A DNA stretch of 19,533 nucleotides from Tychonema litorale BBK16 (GTDB lineage: Bacteria; Cyanobacteriota; Cyanobacteriia; Cyanobacteriales; Microcoleaceae). The notes below the pieces were generated by a model. It ran no database searches. It saw only the letters and a program-made list of their open reading frames with translations, and was not told where the DNA came from. The stretch is taken from contig NZ_JAKJHX010000102.1 of the NCBI RefSeq assembly GCF_021648855.1, positions 1 to 19,533 of the forward strand. The letters run 5' to 3'. Made by a program: the position numbers and the translations under genes. This document shows positions 8,319 to 15,707 of the stretch, in pieces. Position 1 is the stretch's first letter, and each line of letters opens with the position of its first letter.

Positions 8319-8615
8319 AGAAGTTCGGCAGCGGATTGTGTGACGGATTTAACGGATTTACAGCAGGTTGCAGGTTTATAGGTACTATCAATATCTCGTA
8401 GGACACGGCAGTGCCGTGTCCCTACAAGAACTATAGTATCTCGTAGGACACGGCAGTGCCGTGTCCCTACAAGAACTATAGTATCTCATATACCTGAAAA
8501 GTGCTGTATCATTTCAATACTGGAATTGATATGAAGTGTGCTATCATATCTAATATTGTTGGGTGATTTTCTACGAAGTTAGAGTGGCATAATCATAAAA
8601 AAGTAGAGTATGTAA
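8319..8615. other. 297-bp repeat-bearing intergenic region
   Basis: The gap between flippase and next transferase holds a 9-bp tandem duplication of ACGGATTTA (8343-8360), a 45-bp tandem duplication containing a strong palindrome (8392-8481) and the motif GGAATTGATATGA (8522-8534), whose complement recurs beside the related palindromes at 16.5 kb. No open frame of note is present. Whether transcription from the upstream genes passes through is unknown. Confidence 0.6.
8392..8481. repeat. Two exact tandem copies of a 45-bp unit carrying a palindrome
   Basis: Copy 1 is 8392-8436 and copy 2 is 8437-8481, identical at every base; the start of a third (TATCTC) follows at 8482. Each unit contains arms GGACACGGCA and TGCCGTGTCC around a single base (8402-8422 and 8447-8467). 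The outer flanks GTAG and CTAC extend the stem past one bulged base. This ACGGCA/TGCCGT type of dispersed palindrome is common in filamentous cyanobacteria. Confidence 0.95.
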
Positions 8616-9542
8616 ATGTCAGAAATATCATTTAAAACCCCTGTAGCTTTTATTATTTTCAAACGTCCGGTCGAAACTCAGAGAGTATTCGCAGAAATTA
8701 GGAAAGTCAAACCGCCCAAATTGTTAGTAGTTGCTGACGGGCCGCGGCCAGACAGACCTGGAGAGGATTTGCAATGCGCTGCTGCTCGTGCTATTATTGA
8801 CCAGGTGGATTGGGAATGCGAAGTTTTGCGGAATTATGCAGATACTAATTTGGGTTGTCGCGATCGCGTTGCTAGCGGACTAGATTGGGTGTTTGATACG
8901 GTGGAAGAGGCAATTATCATTGAGGATGATTGTTTGCCCGATCGCACATTCTTCTATTTTGCTGAAGAATTGTTGGAGCGCTATCGATATGATGAAAGAA
9001 TTATGTCGATATCTGGACAAAATGTGCAATTTGGAAAGCAGCGAACTGATTATAGTTACTACTTTTCTCGCTATACTCACTGCTGGAGTTGGGCGAGTTG
9101 GCGGAGAGCTTGGAAGCATTATGATTTGGAGATGAAGTTGTGGCCGGAAGTTCGGGATGGCAATTTTTTGGTGGATATATTGGGGGATGCTCATGCTGCC
9201 AAGATTTGGACTAAAACTTGTGAATTGTGTTATGAAAAAACTTTGAATACTTGGGATTTTCAGTGGACGTTTGCGAGTTTTGTTCAAAATGGTTTGAATA
9301 TTTTGGCTAATGTGAATTTGGCTGCAAATATCGGACATGGAACGGGGGGAACTCATACGGATGATGTGAATAGTCCTTACAATAATATGGCTGTTGAACC
9401 GATCGCATTTCCGCTCAAACATCCTCCGTTTGTGATTCGGGACGCGCAAGCTGATGAGTTTACTCAGAGTAGCTTGTATGACTACGATCCGAAGCTTGTG
9501 AAGAAAGTACAGCTAAAACTTAAAAAATTTTTGAATATGTAA
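8616..9542 (+). CDS. GT-A fold glycosyltransferase (family often mislabelled HlpA-like)
   Basis: A 308-residue cytoplasmic protein. It opens with a nucleotide-diphosphosugar transferase fold: TPVAFIIFKRP (8-18), VVADGPRP (38-45), then the metal/nucleotide-binding acidic stretch IIIEDDCLP with Glu103-Asp104-Asp105. The later motifs HCWSWASWRRAWKHYD and NTWDFQW mark a GT2-related group that databases often call hemolytic protein HlpA-like, a name not supported by any visible toxin feature. It presumably adds one sugar to the lipid-linked repeat unit; donor and acceptor cannot be told. Start ATG 8616 with a weak ribosome site. It lies between repeat-bearing gaps but reads the same way as its neighbours. 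Confidence 0.85.
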   Translation: MSEISFKTPVAFIIFKRPVETQRVFAEIRKVKPPKLLVVADGPRPDRPGEDLQCAAARAIIDQVDWECEVLRNYADTNLGCRDRVASGLDWVFDTVEEAIIIEDDCLPDRTFFYFAEELLERYRYDERIMSISGQNVQFGKQRTDYSYYFSRYTHCWSWASWRRAWKHYDLEMKLWPEVRDGNFLVDILGDAHAAKIWTKTCELCYEKTLNTWDFQWTFASFVQNGLNILANVNLAANIGHGTGGTHTDDVNSPYNNMAVEPIAFPLKHPPFVIRDAQADEFTQSSLYDYDPKLVKKVQLKLKKFLNM

Positions 9543-9595
9543 GTAAGCATGAGTTATTGTAACACCCAAGATGGTTGGAATACTTCTGGACACTT

Positions 9596-9628
9596 CGACT
9601 ACGCTCAGTGAACGACTACGCTCAGTGA
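9596..9628. repeat. Tandem 17-bp repeat (CGACTACGCTCAGTGAA)
   Basis: One full copy at 9596-9612 and 16 of 17 bases of a second at 9613-9628. It lies in the 111-bp gap before the next transferase. The unit resembles a short dispersed repeat common in cyanobacterial intergenic DNA (recognised from memory). The following 11 bases GTGACGGATTT (9624-9634) also occur at 8340-8350. Confidence 0.8.
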
Positions 9629-9653
9629 CGGATTTGATACTAAGGATGTTTTA

Positions 9654-10904
9654 ATGAAAGTTTTGCTGGTTAGTAATTATGATGTTCAAGGTGGTGCTGC
9701 GAGGGCGAGTTATCGCTTGCATAAGGGTTTGCAAGATATAGGTGTAAATTCTGAAATTTTGGTAAATTATAAGTCTAGTAATGATGAAAGTGTGCGGTTG
9801 ATGCCGACGAGATTTGGGGAAGGTTTTAAGGGTGTTAGGTCTAAATTAAATAGATTACCATTAAAGCTTTATCCAAAACTGGGGCCGGTGATTTTTTCGC
9901 CTCAATGGGTTCCTGATTCTCTGGCGGATGAAGTGGTGAAGATTAATCCTGATGTGATTAATTTACACTGGATTTGTGAGGGTTATATGCAGATTGAAAC
10001 CCTGGCTAGGTTTAATAAGCCGGTGGTGTGGACTTTGCATGATATGTGGGCTTTTACGGGTGGTTGTCATTATAGTGAAAGTTGCGATCGCTATCTTGAT
10101 GCTTGCGGTGCTTGTCCACAATTGCATAGCACTCAGGATGGGGATATTTCTCGTTGGATTTGGCAGCGCAAAGCTGATGCTTGGCAAGATTTGAATCTGA
10201 CTTTGGTGACTCCGAGTCATTGGTTGGCGGAATGTGCGAAATCTAGTTCTTTGTTTAAAAAATATCCAGTTAAAGTAATTGCTAATGGCTTGAATACTGA
10301 TGTTTATAAGCCGCTGGATCGATCGCACATAAGAGATAGTTTAAATTTGCCTCAGCATAAACAGTTGGTGCTGTTTGGGGCGATGCAGGGAACGGAGGAT
10401 CGCTGGAAGGGTTTTCCGCTGCTGGTTCCAGCTTTGCAAAGTCTCAGTAAGTCGGGATGGGAGGATAGGATTGAACTTGTAGTTTTTGGGGCTTCTCAGC
10501 CGGAAAATGCGATCGATGTTGGTTTTAAAATCCATTATCTGGGCAGGTTGGAAGATGAAATGTTGGCAAAGGTTTATGCGGCGGCTGATGTGATGGTTGT
10601 ACCGTCGCGGTATGAAGCTTTTGGCCAAACGGCATCGGAAGCTTTGGCTTGTGGCACGCCTGTAGTGGCTTTTGATGTGACGGGATTAAAAGATATTGTC
10701 GATCGCCACGAAAACGGTTATTTAGCGCAACCCTATGATAGCGAAGATTTGGCGCGAGGTATTGCTTGGGTTTTAGAAGATAGGGAGCGACACGAAAGGC
10801 TTTGTCTTAATGCTCGTCGGAAGGTTGAAACAAGGTTTACATTAGAAGTTCAAGCTCGTGAGTATCAAAAACTCTATGAAGAAGTTTGGGCAGCAACTAA
10901 GTAA
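9654..10904 (+). CDS. GT4 glycosyltransferase with cysteine-rich insert (WcaC-like)
   Basis: A 416-residue retaining glycosyltransferase with GT-B fold. The N-terminal half starts MKVLLVSNYDVQGGAARASY, whose Gly-rich GGAARA (13-18) is the usual acceptor-side loop. The HDMWAFTGGCHY region is followed by four cysteines, Cys138, Cys144, Cys151 and Cys154 (C-x5-C-x6-C-x2-C), a pattern also seen in WcaC-type colanic acid transferases and possibly metal-binding. The C-terminal half binds the sugar nucleotide and has the classical E-x7-E pair, Glu321 and Glu329, in YEAFGQTASEALACGTP. Ribosome site AAGGA eight bases before ATG 9654. It would add one sugar of the repeat unit in the cytoplasm; specificity cannot be read. 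Confidence 0.92.
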   Translation: MKVLLVSNYDVQGGAARASYRLHKGLQDIGVNSEILVNYKSSNDESVRLMPTRFGEGFKGVRSKLNRLPLKLYPKLGPVIFSPQWVPDSLADEVVKINPDVINLHWICEGYMQIETLARFNKPVVWTLHDMWAFTGGCHYSESCDRYLDACGACPQLHSTQDGDISRWIWQRKADAWQDLNLTLVTPSHWLAECAKSSSLFKKYPVKVIANGLNTDVYKPLDRSHIRDSLNLPQHKQLVLFGAMQGTEDRWKGFPLLVPALQSLSKSGWEDRIELVVFGASQPENAIDVGFKIHYLGRLEDEMLAKVYAAADVMVVPSRYEAFGQTASEALACGTPVVAFDVTGLKDIVDRHENGYLAQPYDSEDLARGIAWVLEDRERHERLCLNARRKVETRFTLEVQAREYQKLYEEVWAATK

Positions 10905-10924
10905 ATCCACTCAAAACAATTAAG

Positions 10925-10961
10925 CTAGATCCCCGAATTATTTAAGAAGTCGGGGATCTAG
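10925..10961. terminator. Strong hairpin downstream of a GT4 gene
   Basis: Arms CTAGATCCCCGA (10925-10936) and TCGGGGATCTAG (10950-10961) pair perfectly over 12 bp around a 13-base loop, 20 bases after the GT4 stop. No U-run follows, so it may be a processing or attenuation hairpin or a dispersed cyanobacterial GATCCCCGA-type repeat rather than an intrinsic terminator. Confidence 0.5.
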
Positions 10962-11106
10962 ATCATGCTAAAATCATAAACTTTCTTTTCAATTTCCCGA
11001 TCGCGTGGCAAATTAAGTTAATAATTGTGTAGTGCTCACTGGCGATCGGCATGATCGATCGCTAGAGAACAGTTTATTGCAGCAAACAGCGAGTTTTTGA
11101 ACATAG

Positions 11107-12015
11107 ATGGAGCAGATTAGTATAGCAGTCCTGATGACTTGCCATAACCGCAAGTTAAAGACTCTGGCCACTCTAGAGTCGCTGTTCCAACAAGTGTCAA
11201 TCAGTGAAATTACATATAAAGTTTATCTGGTAGATGACGGGAGCACTGATGGTACTGGTGAAGCAATTCAACAAACATATCCCGATGTCAAGATTTTTTG
11301 CGGAGATGGTAATTTATTCTGGAATGGAGGAATGCGTATCGCCTTCAGTGAGGCAATCAAAGATGATCCAGACTATTACCTGTGGTTGAATGATGATACG
11401 ATTCTTTATCCAGATGCTTTAAATTCGGTGCTGACAACCAGTCGTCAGTTATTTGAAAAAGGAGAAAAAAAGGCGATCGTTGCCGGCTCTACTTGTGACC
11501 CCGATACTGGTAATTTTACTTACGGCGGTATCGTTAAAATTACCCCGTTGCTTCCCTTTAAATTTCGGTTTCTCGATCCTACTGAAGTACCTCAATCTTG
11601 TGACAGCATGAATGGTAACTGCGTACTCATTCCCCGCAGCGTCGTTCAACTTGTTGGCAATCTAGATCCAGCCTTTATTCATTATTTATCAGACTGGGAA
11701 TATGGCTTGCGCGCTAGACAAAAAGGCTGTACAGTTTGGATAGCTCCAGGGTATCAAGGAACTTGTTCACCAAATCCGCAGTCCACAAAAGTGGCGGCTG
11801 CTAGTATGAGTGAAGGCTTGCAAAAGATGAATCAACCCAAAGGTTTAACTTTTCAAGATGCGACCCTTCAACCCTGGGAAGAATGGAAAGTATTTGCTCA
11901 GCGTCATGGTGGTTTGTTATGGCCGATTTATTGGTTGTTACCTTACAGAAGATTAGTTTGGTTTTCAATCTTGAGCAAGTTGGGATTAACTAAAAACAAA
12001 ACCCAAGGTGAATAG
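11107..12015 (+). CDS. GT2 family glycosyltransferase
   Basis: A 302-residue inverting glycosyltransferase with GT-A fold, probably cytoplasmic and membrane-associated. The motifs are in order: VLMTCHNR (8-15), YLVDDGSTDGT (40-50; Asp43-Asp44 bind nucleotide), GDGNLFWNGGMR (66-77), and the metal-binding LNDDT (Asp96-Asp97). The GNLFWNGG version is typical of rhamnosyltransferase-like GT2 proteins, but the sugar is not proven. A hydrophobic stretch near the C-terminus (LLWPIYWLLPYRRLVWFSIL) may touch the membrane. It begins 202 bp after the previous gene, beyond a strong hairpin at 10925-10961, so it may start a new transcript or be expressed at a different level. A 7-bp inverted repeat GCGATCG/CGATCGC at 11042-11062 lies before it. 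The next GT4 starts two bases after its stop. Confidence 0.92.
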   Translation: MEQISIAVLMTCHNRKLKTLATLESLFQQVSISEITYKVYLVDDGSTDGTGEAIQQTYPDVKIFCGDGNLFWNGGMRIAFSEAIKDDPDYYLWLNDDTILYPDALNSVLTTSRQLFEKGEKKAIVAGSTCDPDTGNFTYGGIVKITPLLPFKFRFLDPTEVPQSCDSMNGNCVLIPRSVVQLVGNLDPAFIHYLSDWEYGLRARQKGCTVWIAPGYQGTCSPNPQSTKVAAASMSEGLQKMNQPKGLTFQDATLQPWEEWKVFAQRHGGLLWPIYWLLPYRRLVWFSILSKLGLTKNKTQGE

Positions 12016-12016
12016 G

Positions 12017-13186
12017 ATGGTTGATCGAGGTGATTTGCGCGTCGCTTGGCTGGTGCCAGAAGTAGAATTGGGAGCTTATTGGCAACCAGTATTGAGAGAA
12101 TTCACGAAAGTGTTTAAGAATACAGTTTTCTATACTGGTCGTGTTTGGTCTGGATTCGATCCGACCCTACCGGGAGCATCAGCTATTCAGTTGGTAGGTG
12201 AGACGAAGTTTGTCGAGACAGAAAAGATTGAAACAGGGTACGATCGCGGTTTCATTGCAGTATCACCTAGTATCATCGGTCATTTGCTAAAATTTAGACC
12301 TCAAATCGTTTTTCCTCAAGCTTTTTCTCTATGGACTGTTTTGGTGGTGCTGCTAAAACCTATTTGTGGCTGGAAGATTGCAATTATTTATGATGGTAGT
12401 TCCCCGAATACAGATTTTCGAGATTCTGGTTTTCGGACATCTGTTAGACGGATATTAGCCAAGTTTGCTGATGCTTTTGTTTCTAACAGCCAAGCTGGTA
12501 CAAGATATTTGGTAGAAGCGCTGAATGTACCGAAAGCGGAAGTTTTTACTAGAACTTATTTGGTTCCTGATGCGGAAACTCTACTGAAACCTTTGTCAGG
12601 AAATAAGGTTGAAAATTTAGGCTTGAAGCGACCAATTTTTTTATATGTCGGGCGGATTACAGCGAGAAAAGGAATTAGGACACTTTTAGAAGCTTGTGCT
12701 CTGCTCAAAAAGCAAGGATATGCTGATTATACTTTACTGATTGTTGGCAAGGGAGACCAGCAGGAGGAATTGGAAGGTTTTATTAGAGATCAAGATTTTT
12801 CTGAACAAGTAAAGTGGGTTGGATGGGTAGATTATGGCAGTTTGGGTACTTATTTTGACCAAGCTGATATTTTTGTATTTCCGACTTTTGAGGATGTCTG
12901 GGGAATGGTTGTACCAGAAGCAATGGTGTTTGGGAAACCGGTATTGTGTTCTAATGGTGCTGCTTCCTGTGAGTTAATTGCGGAAGGGGAAAACGGTTAT
13001 GTTTTTGATCCCAGTAATGCTCAGGAGTTAGCGATAAAAATGCAAGTTTTTATAGATAATCCTGATTTGGTTGAGTCTATGGGTGAGAAGTCACGACAGC
13101 TAATTTCTCTAAAGAATGCGGAAACAGCGGCCAAAGGTTATGTTGAAGTTATATCTTTTTTAATGAAAGAAGAAGGGAGAAACTAG
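12017..13186 (+). CDS. GT4 family glycosyltransferase
   Basis: A 389-residue GT-B fold transferase. The C-terminal nucleotide-binding half is clear: [40 protein letters not shown] and [20 protein letters not shown]. In this last motif the usual first Glu of E-x7-E is Asp293, paired with Glu301. The N-terminal half is divergent but contains [13 protein letters not shown] and [12 protein letters not shown], as in other group-1 transferases. I chose ATG 12017 because AAGGTG (12005-12010) lies six bases before it. GTG 12008, giving three more residues and overlapping the upstream stop, is the alternative. The two-base spacing to the GT2 gene implies one operon and probably consecutive sugars. The 7-bp repeat array begins 14 bases after its stop. 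Confidence 0.9.
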   Translation: MVDRGDLRVAWLVPEVELGAYWQPVLREFTKVFKNTVFYTGRVWSGFDPTLPGASAIQLVGETKFVETEKIETGYDRGFIAVSPSIIGHLLKFRPQIVFPQAFSLWTVLVVLLKPICGWKIAIIYDGSSPNTDFRDSGFRTSVRRILAKFADAFVSNSQAGTRYLVEALNVPKAEVFTRTYLVPDAETLLKPLSGNKVENLGLKRPIFLYVGRITARKGIRTLLEACALLKKQGYADYTLLIVGKGDQQEELEGFIRDQDFSEQVKWVGWVDYGSLGTYFDQADIFVFPTFEDVWGMVVPEAMVFGKPVLCSNGAASCELIAEGENGYVFDPSNAQELAIKMQVFIDNPDLVESMGEKSRQLISLKNAETAAKGYVEVISFLMKEEGRN

Positions 13187-13199
13187 AAAGTTTGAAATA

Positions 13200-13323
13200 C
13201 CAATGCCCAATGCCCAATGCCCAATGCCCAATGCCCAATTCCCAATGCCCAATTCCCAATGCCCAATGCCCAATGCCCAATTCCCAATTCCCAATTCCCA
13301 ATTCCCAATTCCCAATTCCCAAT
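13200..13323. repeat. Heptamer array, 17 full units of CCAATGC/CCAATTC
   Basis: Seventeen perfect 7-bp units (13200-13318) plus a five-base partial unit. The variable fifth-to-sixth bases read, in order, five TG, TT, TG, TT, three TG, then six TT. The array ends five bases before the ATG of the next gene and replaces any normal leader or ribosome site. It belongs to the short tandemly repeated repetitive sequences (STRR-like heptamers) known in cyanobacteria. No unit contains a stop codon in any frame, which is why open frames cross it on both strands. Confidence 0.97.
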
Positions 13324-13328
13324 AACTG

Positions 13329-14558
13329 ATGAAAGTCCTATTATCTGCTTTTGCTTGCGAACCAAATCTCGGCTCTGAAGAGGGAGTCGGATGGAATACT
13401 GTGCTCCAAGTTGCAAAATATCATGAGACGTGGGTATTTACTCGGACCTTTTGTCGATCGTACATTGAAGCAGAATTAAAACTCAATCCAGTCCCTAATT
13501 TGCACTTTATTTACTTCGATCCTTTTGGATGGAGTGAAGATTGGAAGGGGAAACAAGGATTGTTGCAACTTCATTACTATTTGTGGCAAATTTGGGCTTA
13601 TTTTACGGCTCGGAAACTCGATCGCGCGATCGGCTTTGATATAGTACAACACGTCACCTATGTCAAACATTGGTCTCCCAGCTTCCTCGCCCTATTACCG
13701 CAACCTTTCATTTGGGGGCCTGTAGGCGGCGCAGAAGCCGCACCAAAGCCTTTTTGGGGAGATTTTAGTCGCCGGGGTAAAATTTACGAAACTCTGCGAG
13801 AATTGGCTCAAGCAGTGGGGGAACGCGATCCTTTTGTAGGGCTGACGGCGCGTCGCAGTGTTATAGCATTAGCAACTACCGAAGAAACGGCGGCGAGACT
13901 GCGATTTCTGAAAGCGAAAAATGTGAAAATTTTCTCTCAAGTTGGTTTGTCGCAGACAGAAATTCAACAACTAGAACAATCTCCAACTCCGCCGACAGAA
14001 ATAATTAGATTTATCAGTGTTGGTCGTCTATTACATTGGAAAGGAGTGCATTTGGGTCTCCGTGCATTTGCGGAGGCGAAGCTGGAACACAGCGAATACT
14101 GGATTGTTGGAGATGGCCCGGAAAGAGAGCGTTTAGAAGCGTTAGTTACAGAATTGGGACTCGGAAATCAGGTACATTTTTGGGGAGCTTTACCTCGCGC
14201 TGAAACTCTTTCTAAAATGGGAGAATCTCACGTTTTGCTTCATCCCAGTTTGCATGATTCCGGCGGTTTTGTCTGCACGGAAATGATGGGGATTGGTCGC
14301 CCCGTGATTTGTTTGGATTTGGGTGGCCCAGCTACTCAAGTGACCGCTGAAACTGGAATTAAGGTGGCTGCGATCGATCCCGATCGCGCTGTGCAAGGTT
14401 TGGCAGAGGCTATAGTATGTTTAGCAGGGGATGCAGAATTGCGATCGCGATTGGGTCAAGCAGGTAAAAAGCGTCTGAAAGAAGTATATGATTGGGATGT
14501 CAAAGGTGAATTTTTTGCCCAATTGTACGAATCTATAGTCGATCGCAAATCTGGATAA
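13329..14558 (+). CDS. GT4 family glycosyltransferase behind a heptamer array
   Basis: A 409-residue GT-B fold transferase. The N-terminus [23 protein letters not shown] is typical of a GT4 subgroup, followed by [12 protein letters not shown] and [13 protein letters not shown]. The C-terminal half shows [33 protein letters not shown] and [17 protein letters not shown], where Asp310 stands for the first Glu of E-x7-E and Glu318 is the second. There is no Shine-Dalgarno sequence: the CCAATTC array runs to five bases before the ATG, with TAA at 13323-13325 in frame and TGA at 13327-13329 overlapping the ATG. The N-terminal fit to the family supports ATG 13329. It probably adds one sugar to the repeat unit. 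Confidence 0.92.
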   Translation: MKVLLSAFACEPNLGSEEGVGWNTVLQVAKYHETWVFTRTFCRSYIEAELKLNPVPNLHFIYFDPFGWSEDWKGKQGLLQLHYYLWQIWAYFTARKLDRAIGFDIVQHVTYVKHWSPSFLALLPQPFIWGPVGGAEAAPKPFWGDFSRRGKIYETLRELAQAVGERDPFVGLTARRSVIALATTEETAARLRFLKAKNVKIFSQVGLSQTEIQQLEQSPTPPTEIIRFISVGRLLHWKGVHLGLRAFAEAKLEHSEYWIVGDGPERERLEALVTELGLGNQVHFWGALPRAETLSKMGESHVLLHPSLHDSGGFVCTEMMGIGRPVICLDLGGPATQVTAETGIKVAAIDPDRAVQGLAEAIVCLAGDAELRSRLGQAGKKRLKEVYDWDVKGEFFAQLYESIVDRKSG

Positions 14559-14610
14559 CTTCTGATCTATTCTATTTTATGCGATCGCAAAAACCAGAAA
14601 ACTTGATTAT

Positions 14611-14617
14611 GAGGAGA
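14611..14617 (+). promoter_or_regulatory. Ribosome-binding site deciding a TTG start
   Basis: GAGGAGA lies seven bases before TTG 14625 and is the best Shine-Dalgarno match in the window. It fixes the TTG as the start of the epimerase gene; the ATG at 14609 is in another frame. Confidence 0.75.
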
Positions 14618-14624
14618 ATAGAAA

Positions 14625-15707
14625 TTGAGCGTTGCAATTATTACGGGAGCGGCTGGTTTAATAGGTTCCGAGGCTTGTAAATTCTTTGCCCAACAAGGCT
14701 TTGATGTTGTTGGGATTGACAACAATATGCGCCAGTTCTTTTTTGGTGCAGATGCTTCTACAAATTGGAACCGCCAACAACTAGAAAAATCCTTGGGAAC
14801 CAAGTATTTTCACTTAGATGTTGATATTCGCGACTATGAAGCAATTACTAACATCTTTCAGCGGTATGGTGCGGATATCGAATTAGTAATTCACACAGCA
14901 GCCCAGCCCAGCCATGATTGGGCTGCCCGCGCTCCTAAAATAGATTTTACCGTCAATGCCAACGGTACTCTCAACCTTTTAGAGGCAACTCGCTTGTACT
15001 GCCCCAAAGCAGTTTTTATTTTCACTTCTACCAACAAAGTATACGGCGATACACCAAACAGATTGCCTTTAGTTGAATTAGAACATAGGTGGGAAATTGA
15101 ACCAGGTCATACTTACGAAGGCGGAATTCGGGAAGATATGTCCATCGACCAATGTTTGCATAGTTTGTTTGGTGCTTCCAAAGTAGCGGCTGATATTTTG
15201 GTTCAAGAATATGGCCGTTATTTTGATATGAAAACCGCTTGTTTTCGGGGTGGCTGTCTGACTGGACCAAATCATTCTGGAACTCAATTGCATGGCTTTC
15301 TTGCCTATTTGATGAAGTGCGCCGTCACCGGAACTCCCTACACAATATTTGGCTACAAAGGCAAGCAAGTCCGCGATAACATTCATAGTGCAGATTTAAT
15401 TTCAGCATTTTATGAGTTTGTTAAAGCTCCAAGAATTGGACAAGTTTACAATATGGGAGGTGGTAGATACAGTAATTGTTCGATGCTAGAAGCTATCCAA
15501 ATGTCCGAGACAATTGCAGAACGCAAATTCAATTGGACTTATGCTGAAGGTAATCGCATGGGCGATCATATTTGGTGGATTAGTGATAACGGAAAATTCG
15601 CTAGTCACTATCCAGAATGGCAAATGAAATACAACGTCAAACAAATTCTCCAGGAAATTTATGACTGTAACCATGAGCGTTGGCTTAAAGAGGTACCCAA
15701 TGATTGA
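14625..15707 (+). CDS. CDP-paratose 2-epimerase-like NAD-dependent SDR, catalytic Tyr replaced by Phe
   Basis: A 360-residue extended short-chain dehydrogenase/reductase. The Rossmann motif GAAGLIG (8-14) binds NAD. The signatures [11 protein letters not shown] (135-145) and [20 protein letters not shown] (from 207) are those of the CDP-paratose/CDP-tyvelose 2-epimerase group, which inverts a nucleotide sugar at C2. The start is TTG, set by GAGGAGA at 14611-14617 and by the beta-strand that opens the fold. Odd point: the SDR catalytic Tyr-x3-Lys reads Phe182-Gly-Ala-Ser-Lys186 (HSLFGASK), so the usual proton donor is absent. From memory, related bacterial proteins share this, so it may mark a subfamily with changed chemistry. 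The stop overlaps the next start by 8 bp. The real substrate is unknown; CDP-paratose itself is unlikely to be assured. Confidence 0.87.
   Translation: MSVAIITGAAGLIGSEACKFFAQQGFDVVGIDNNMRQFFFGADASTNWNRQQLEKSLGTKYFHLDVDIRDYEAITNIFQRYGADIELVIHTAAQPSHDWAARAPKIDFTVNANGTLNLLEATRLYCPKAVFIFTSTNKVYGDTPNRLPLVELEHRWEIEPGHTYEGGIREDMSIDQCLHSLFGASKVAADILVQEYGRYFDMKTACFRGGCLTGPNHSGTQLHGFLAYLMKCAVTGTPYTIFGYKGKQVRDNIHSADLISAFYEFVKAPRIGQVYNMGGGRYSNCSMLEAIQMSETIAERKFNWTYAEGNRMGDHIWWISDNGKFASHYPEWQMKYNVKQILQEIYDCNHERWLKEVPND

Noticed and set aside
8392..8481. Insertion sequence or its ends
   Set aside because: There is no transposase gene and no pair of terminal inverted repeats enclosing a gene; a non-autonomous palindromic repeat explains it better.
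8880..9449. Minus-strand 189-codon open frame opposite the HlpA-type transferase
   Set aside because: Composition is that of an antisense shadow and no motif is present, while the plus strand encodes a clear transferase.
9963..10328. Minus-strand 121-codon open frame within the WcaC-like gene
   Set aside because: It lies wholly opposite conserved GT4 sequence and lacks any family feature.
13200..13323. CRISPR array
   Set aside because: The repeat is 7 bp with no spacers and no cas genes nearby; likewise the 45-bp tandem at 8392-8481 has no spacers.
13183..13416. Minus-strand 77-codon open frame with [19 protein letters not shown] repeats
   Set aside because: It is the translation of the stop-free heptamer array and has no independent coding signal; it also overlaps the real GT4 start.
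15661..15699. Upstream start (ATG 15661) for the GT26 gene
   Set aside because: The extra 13 residues overlap the epimerase deeply; ATG 15700 has a good ribosome site and a stop/start overlap.
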